Of a stretch of 46,568 bases of DNA, positions 45,351 through 46,568 are shown one piece after another (positions within the stretch are counted from its first letter, which is position 1; the number at the start of each line of letters is the position of its first letter). Source of the stretch: Bifidobacterium breve (GTDB taxonomy: Bacteria; Actinomycetota; Acidimicrobiia; Acidimicrobiales; Microtrichaceae). A model generated the notes under the pieces. That model did not search any database and was not told the origin of the DNA. It was given only the letters and a program-made list of their open reading frames with translations. The position numbers were made by a program, and so were the translations under genes. The stretch covers positions 1-46,568 of the forward strand of contig CAMDLX010000007.1 of assembly GCA_945901935.1 (NCBI GenBank), in the 5' to 3' direction.

Positions 45351-46166
45351 TTAGGGAGTGTCTCCGGTAGCAGTTGCCGCCTGGCCCTCTTCGGGGGAGG
45401 TTGCTGCGGTTGCCGTGTCAGCAGCAGGGTCGGCAGCAGTGGTTTCGGCGATACCAAGCTGAGATCGAATCTCTGAGAGCCGGGCATTCGCCTCGTAGTT
45501 CACCGAGGCTTGTTCTACTTCGAGCATCTTGGACTCAACAGACATGCCCTGGATCTCTGAGGTTCCCTTGGCCTTGGCGTAGCGAGTCTCGATCTTCTCC
45601 CGCACCTCGTCAAGAGTCGGAACATCCTGGCCAACTTGCTCTGTCAGCGAGGACATAGCGGTGTTCATCTGCTCCTGCATCTTTGCTTGGTCAAGCTGTG
45701 ACAGCAGCTTTTGCTTCTCTGCCAACTTCTGTTGAAGCACTCGCGAGTTCTGCTGCACAGCTGCTTTGGCCTGATCTGAGGCTTGCGCTGATTGCAGAGC
45801 GAGTTCCTTGAGAGTTGCGGCCTCAGACTCTTTGGAGATGAGCTGATTTGCGAAGGTTTCAGCAGTGTTGAGGAACGCAGCAGCCTTCTCCGCGTCCCCG
45901 CTCTTTGCGGCCTCATCGGCCATGATCACAGCTTGTTGTGTATTGCGATTGAGCTTCTCTAGCTCATCAAGCACCTTTGCCAATCGCATCTCGGTCTGCT
46001 TCTGATTGGCGATGACGTTTGCAGCCTGCTCTTTGAGGCGCCTGTGCTGCTCCTGAGCCTCGGTGATTGCCTGCTCGAGCTGAATCTTGGGATCAGCATT
46101 CTCGTCGAACGTATTCGAGAGCTTGGCACCCATGTATTTCCACCATTTTTTCAAAGATTTCCACAT
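45351..46166 (-). CDS. PspA/IM30 family protein
   Basis: Membrane-remodelling, envelope-stress protein of 271 residues. After an amphipathic N-terminal helix (MWKSLKKWWKYMGAKL) come DENADPKIQLEQAI, a hallmark, and a long coiled coil from about residue 30 to 190. The C-terminus (about 235-271) is an Ala/Thr/Glu-rich disordered tail. The start ATG at 46166 has TAGGCT seven bases upstream. Relatives form ring or rod oligomers on damaged membranes. No pspBC-like gene is next to it. Confidence 0.93.
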   Translation of the reverse strand: MWKSLKKWWKYMGAKLSNTFDENADPKIQLEQAITEAQEQHRRLKEQAANVIANQKQTEMRLAKVLDELEKLNRNTQQAVIMADEAAKSGDAEKAAAFLNTAETFANQLISKESEAATLKELALQSAQASDQAKAAVQQNSRVLQQKLAEKQKLLSQLDQAKMQEQMNTAMSSLTEQVGQDVPTLDEVREKIETRYAKAKGTSEIQGMSVESKMLEVEQASVNYEANARLSEIRSQLGIAETTAADPAADTATAATSPEEGQAATATGDTP

Positions 46167-46173
46167 GGCCGAC

Positions 46174-46179
46174 AGCCTA
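46174..46179 (-). promoter_or_regulatory. Predicted -10 element (TAGGCT) for leaderless pspA
   Basis: Minus-strand TAGGCT, seven bases (gtcggcc), then ATG 46166. The same hexamer and gap precede the sugar-phosphate nucleotidyltransferase gene. No Shine-Dalgarno sequence. Confidence 0.45.
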
Positions 46180-46224
46180 ACGGCAAGACCGCATCAAGGT
46201 CGTACAAGTTTCACAACCCGCTTT

Positions 46225-46264
46225 GTCATGCCCCTGACCCTCCATGAAGGGTTAGGGGCATGAC
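46225..46264 (-). terminator. Strong hairpin between the membrane protein gene and pspA
   Basis: gtcatgcccctgaccct pairs with agggttaggggcatgac, 17 pairs including one G-T, around a six-base loop (ccatga). It starts 20 bases after the stop of the minus-strand gene at 46284 and lies ahead of the pspA promoter, so termination of that transcript is the simplest reading. No T-run follows. Confidence 0.75.
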
Positions 46265-46283
46265 AGAATAAGGGGTTTGGTGC

Positions 46284-46568
46284 TTAGCTGCTAGTGGCAG
46301 AAGAACTGCTCCGTCGGCGGAGTCGGTTGACGAGCGGGTCGAACCCGTAGGGCCTAAACACCAGCGTGGCCACAGCGAAGACGGGGATGGCTACAGCTAG
46401 GCCGACGAGCAACTCACCGAGGTCCCCAAGATGTGGCCGTGCCCACAGAACAGCCGCTGCGAGCGACACAATGACACAGGCAGATACCAGTAGAGATCGC
46501 ATGAGCATCCACAATGTTGCCAATGTGAGCAAGCCGTGGACATGGCGATTGAGCACGATCACGGCAGC
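46284..46568 (-). CDS. Membrane protein, 5' partial
   Basis: C-terminal end of a protein that continues past the window edge: the frame is open through base 46568. The visible 94 residues contain two to three hydrophobic segments, an Arg-rich RLRRRSSSSATSS tail, and GFDPLVNRLRRR before it. The pattern could fit a polysaccharide flippase-type carrier, but that is only a guess. The gene ends before a strong terminator hairpin. Confidence 0.6.
   Translation of the reverse strand, partial: AAVIVLNRHVHGLLTLATLWMLMRSLLVSACVIVSLAAAVLWARPHLGDLGELLVGLAVAIPVFAVATLVFRPYGFDPLVNRLRRRSSSSATSS

Overview
The window is a compact chromosomal segment of an actinobacterium. The evidence is the gene order tig-clpP-clpX-folC-ndk-mreBCD-mrdA-rodA-rne-rplU-rpmA-obgE-proB, a class II (GlpX) fructose bisphosphatase, DrrAB-type ABC genes, a DUF6325/SHOCT pair, frequent GTG starts and moderate-to-high GC. 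An acidimicrobiial or similar free-living aquatic lineage is my best guess, but it is inference: there is no 16S gene and I could not search a database. I see no mobile element, CRISPR array, prophage or rRNA. Spacers are short, and several convergent gene pairs end within 10-60 bases of each other.

Layout. (1) 1-3967: branched-chain amino-acid-type ABC transporter: a LivH-LivM fusion cut by the window edge, then LivG and LivF, joined by GTGA overlaps, followed by a small membrane protein. (2) 4632-13466: a complete F1Fo ATP synthase operon: AtpZ-like, AtpI, a, c, b', b, delta, alpha, gamma, beta, epsilon. It carries two different b-type stalk genes, has several 100-135 base internal spacers, and ends in a terminator hairpin. 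(3) 13537-19283: a 2H phosphoesterase-GNAT fusion, an SDR, a DrrAB-like exporter, glpX, and an unrecognised protein with an internal duplication. (4) 19442-23992: a small surface-sugar group: LegB-like nucleotide-sugar dehydratase, glycosyltransferase, sugar-phosphate nucleotidyltransferase, second epimerase, and an exported SGNH hydrolase. (5) 24028-27010: membrane-anchored GNAT, tRNA-Gly(TCC), DUF6325 and SHOCT proteins, an alpha/beta hydrolase, tRNA-Pro(TGG). (6) 27107-38394: protein quality control (tig, clpP, clpX), folC, ndk, then the rod-shape and elongation genes mreB, mreC, mreD, mrdA, rodA. (7) 38395-45329: a 492-base leader and RNase E/G, ribosomal proteins L21 and L27, an inverted dGTPase-like gene, Obg GTPase and glutamate 5-kinase. 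(8) 45351-46568: PspA/IM30 and the end of a membrane protein.

Two patterns cut across the annotation. First, many genes at the head of a transcription unit lack a Shine-Dalgarno sequence and instead have a TANNNT hexamer exactly 6 or 7 bases before the start codon. This is the geometry expected for leaderless mRNAs. It occurs at the 2H-GNAT, SDR, DrrA-like, glpX, nucleotidyltransferase, ndk, dgt, obgE and pspA genes, and at a 14-codon upstream ORF before the DUF6325 gene. Second, short tandem repeats with a 15-base period recur at unrelated sites: the atp leader, the atpB-atpE spacer, the 2H-GNAT gene, mrdA, rne and obgE. Their sequences are unrelated, and coding copies keep the reading frame.
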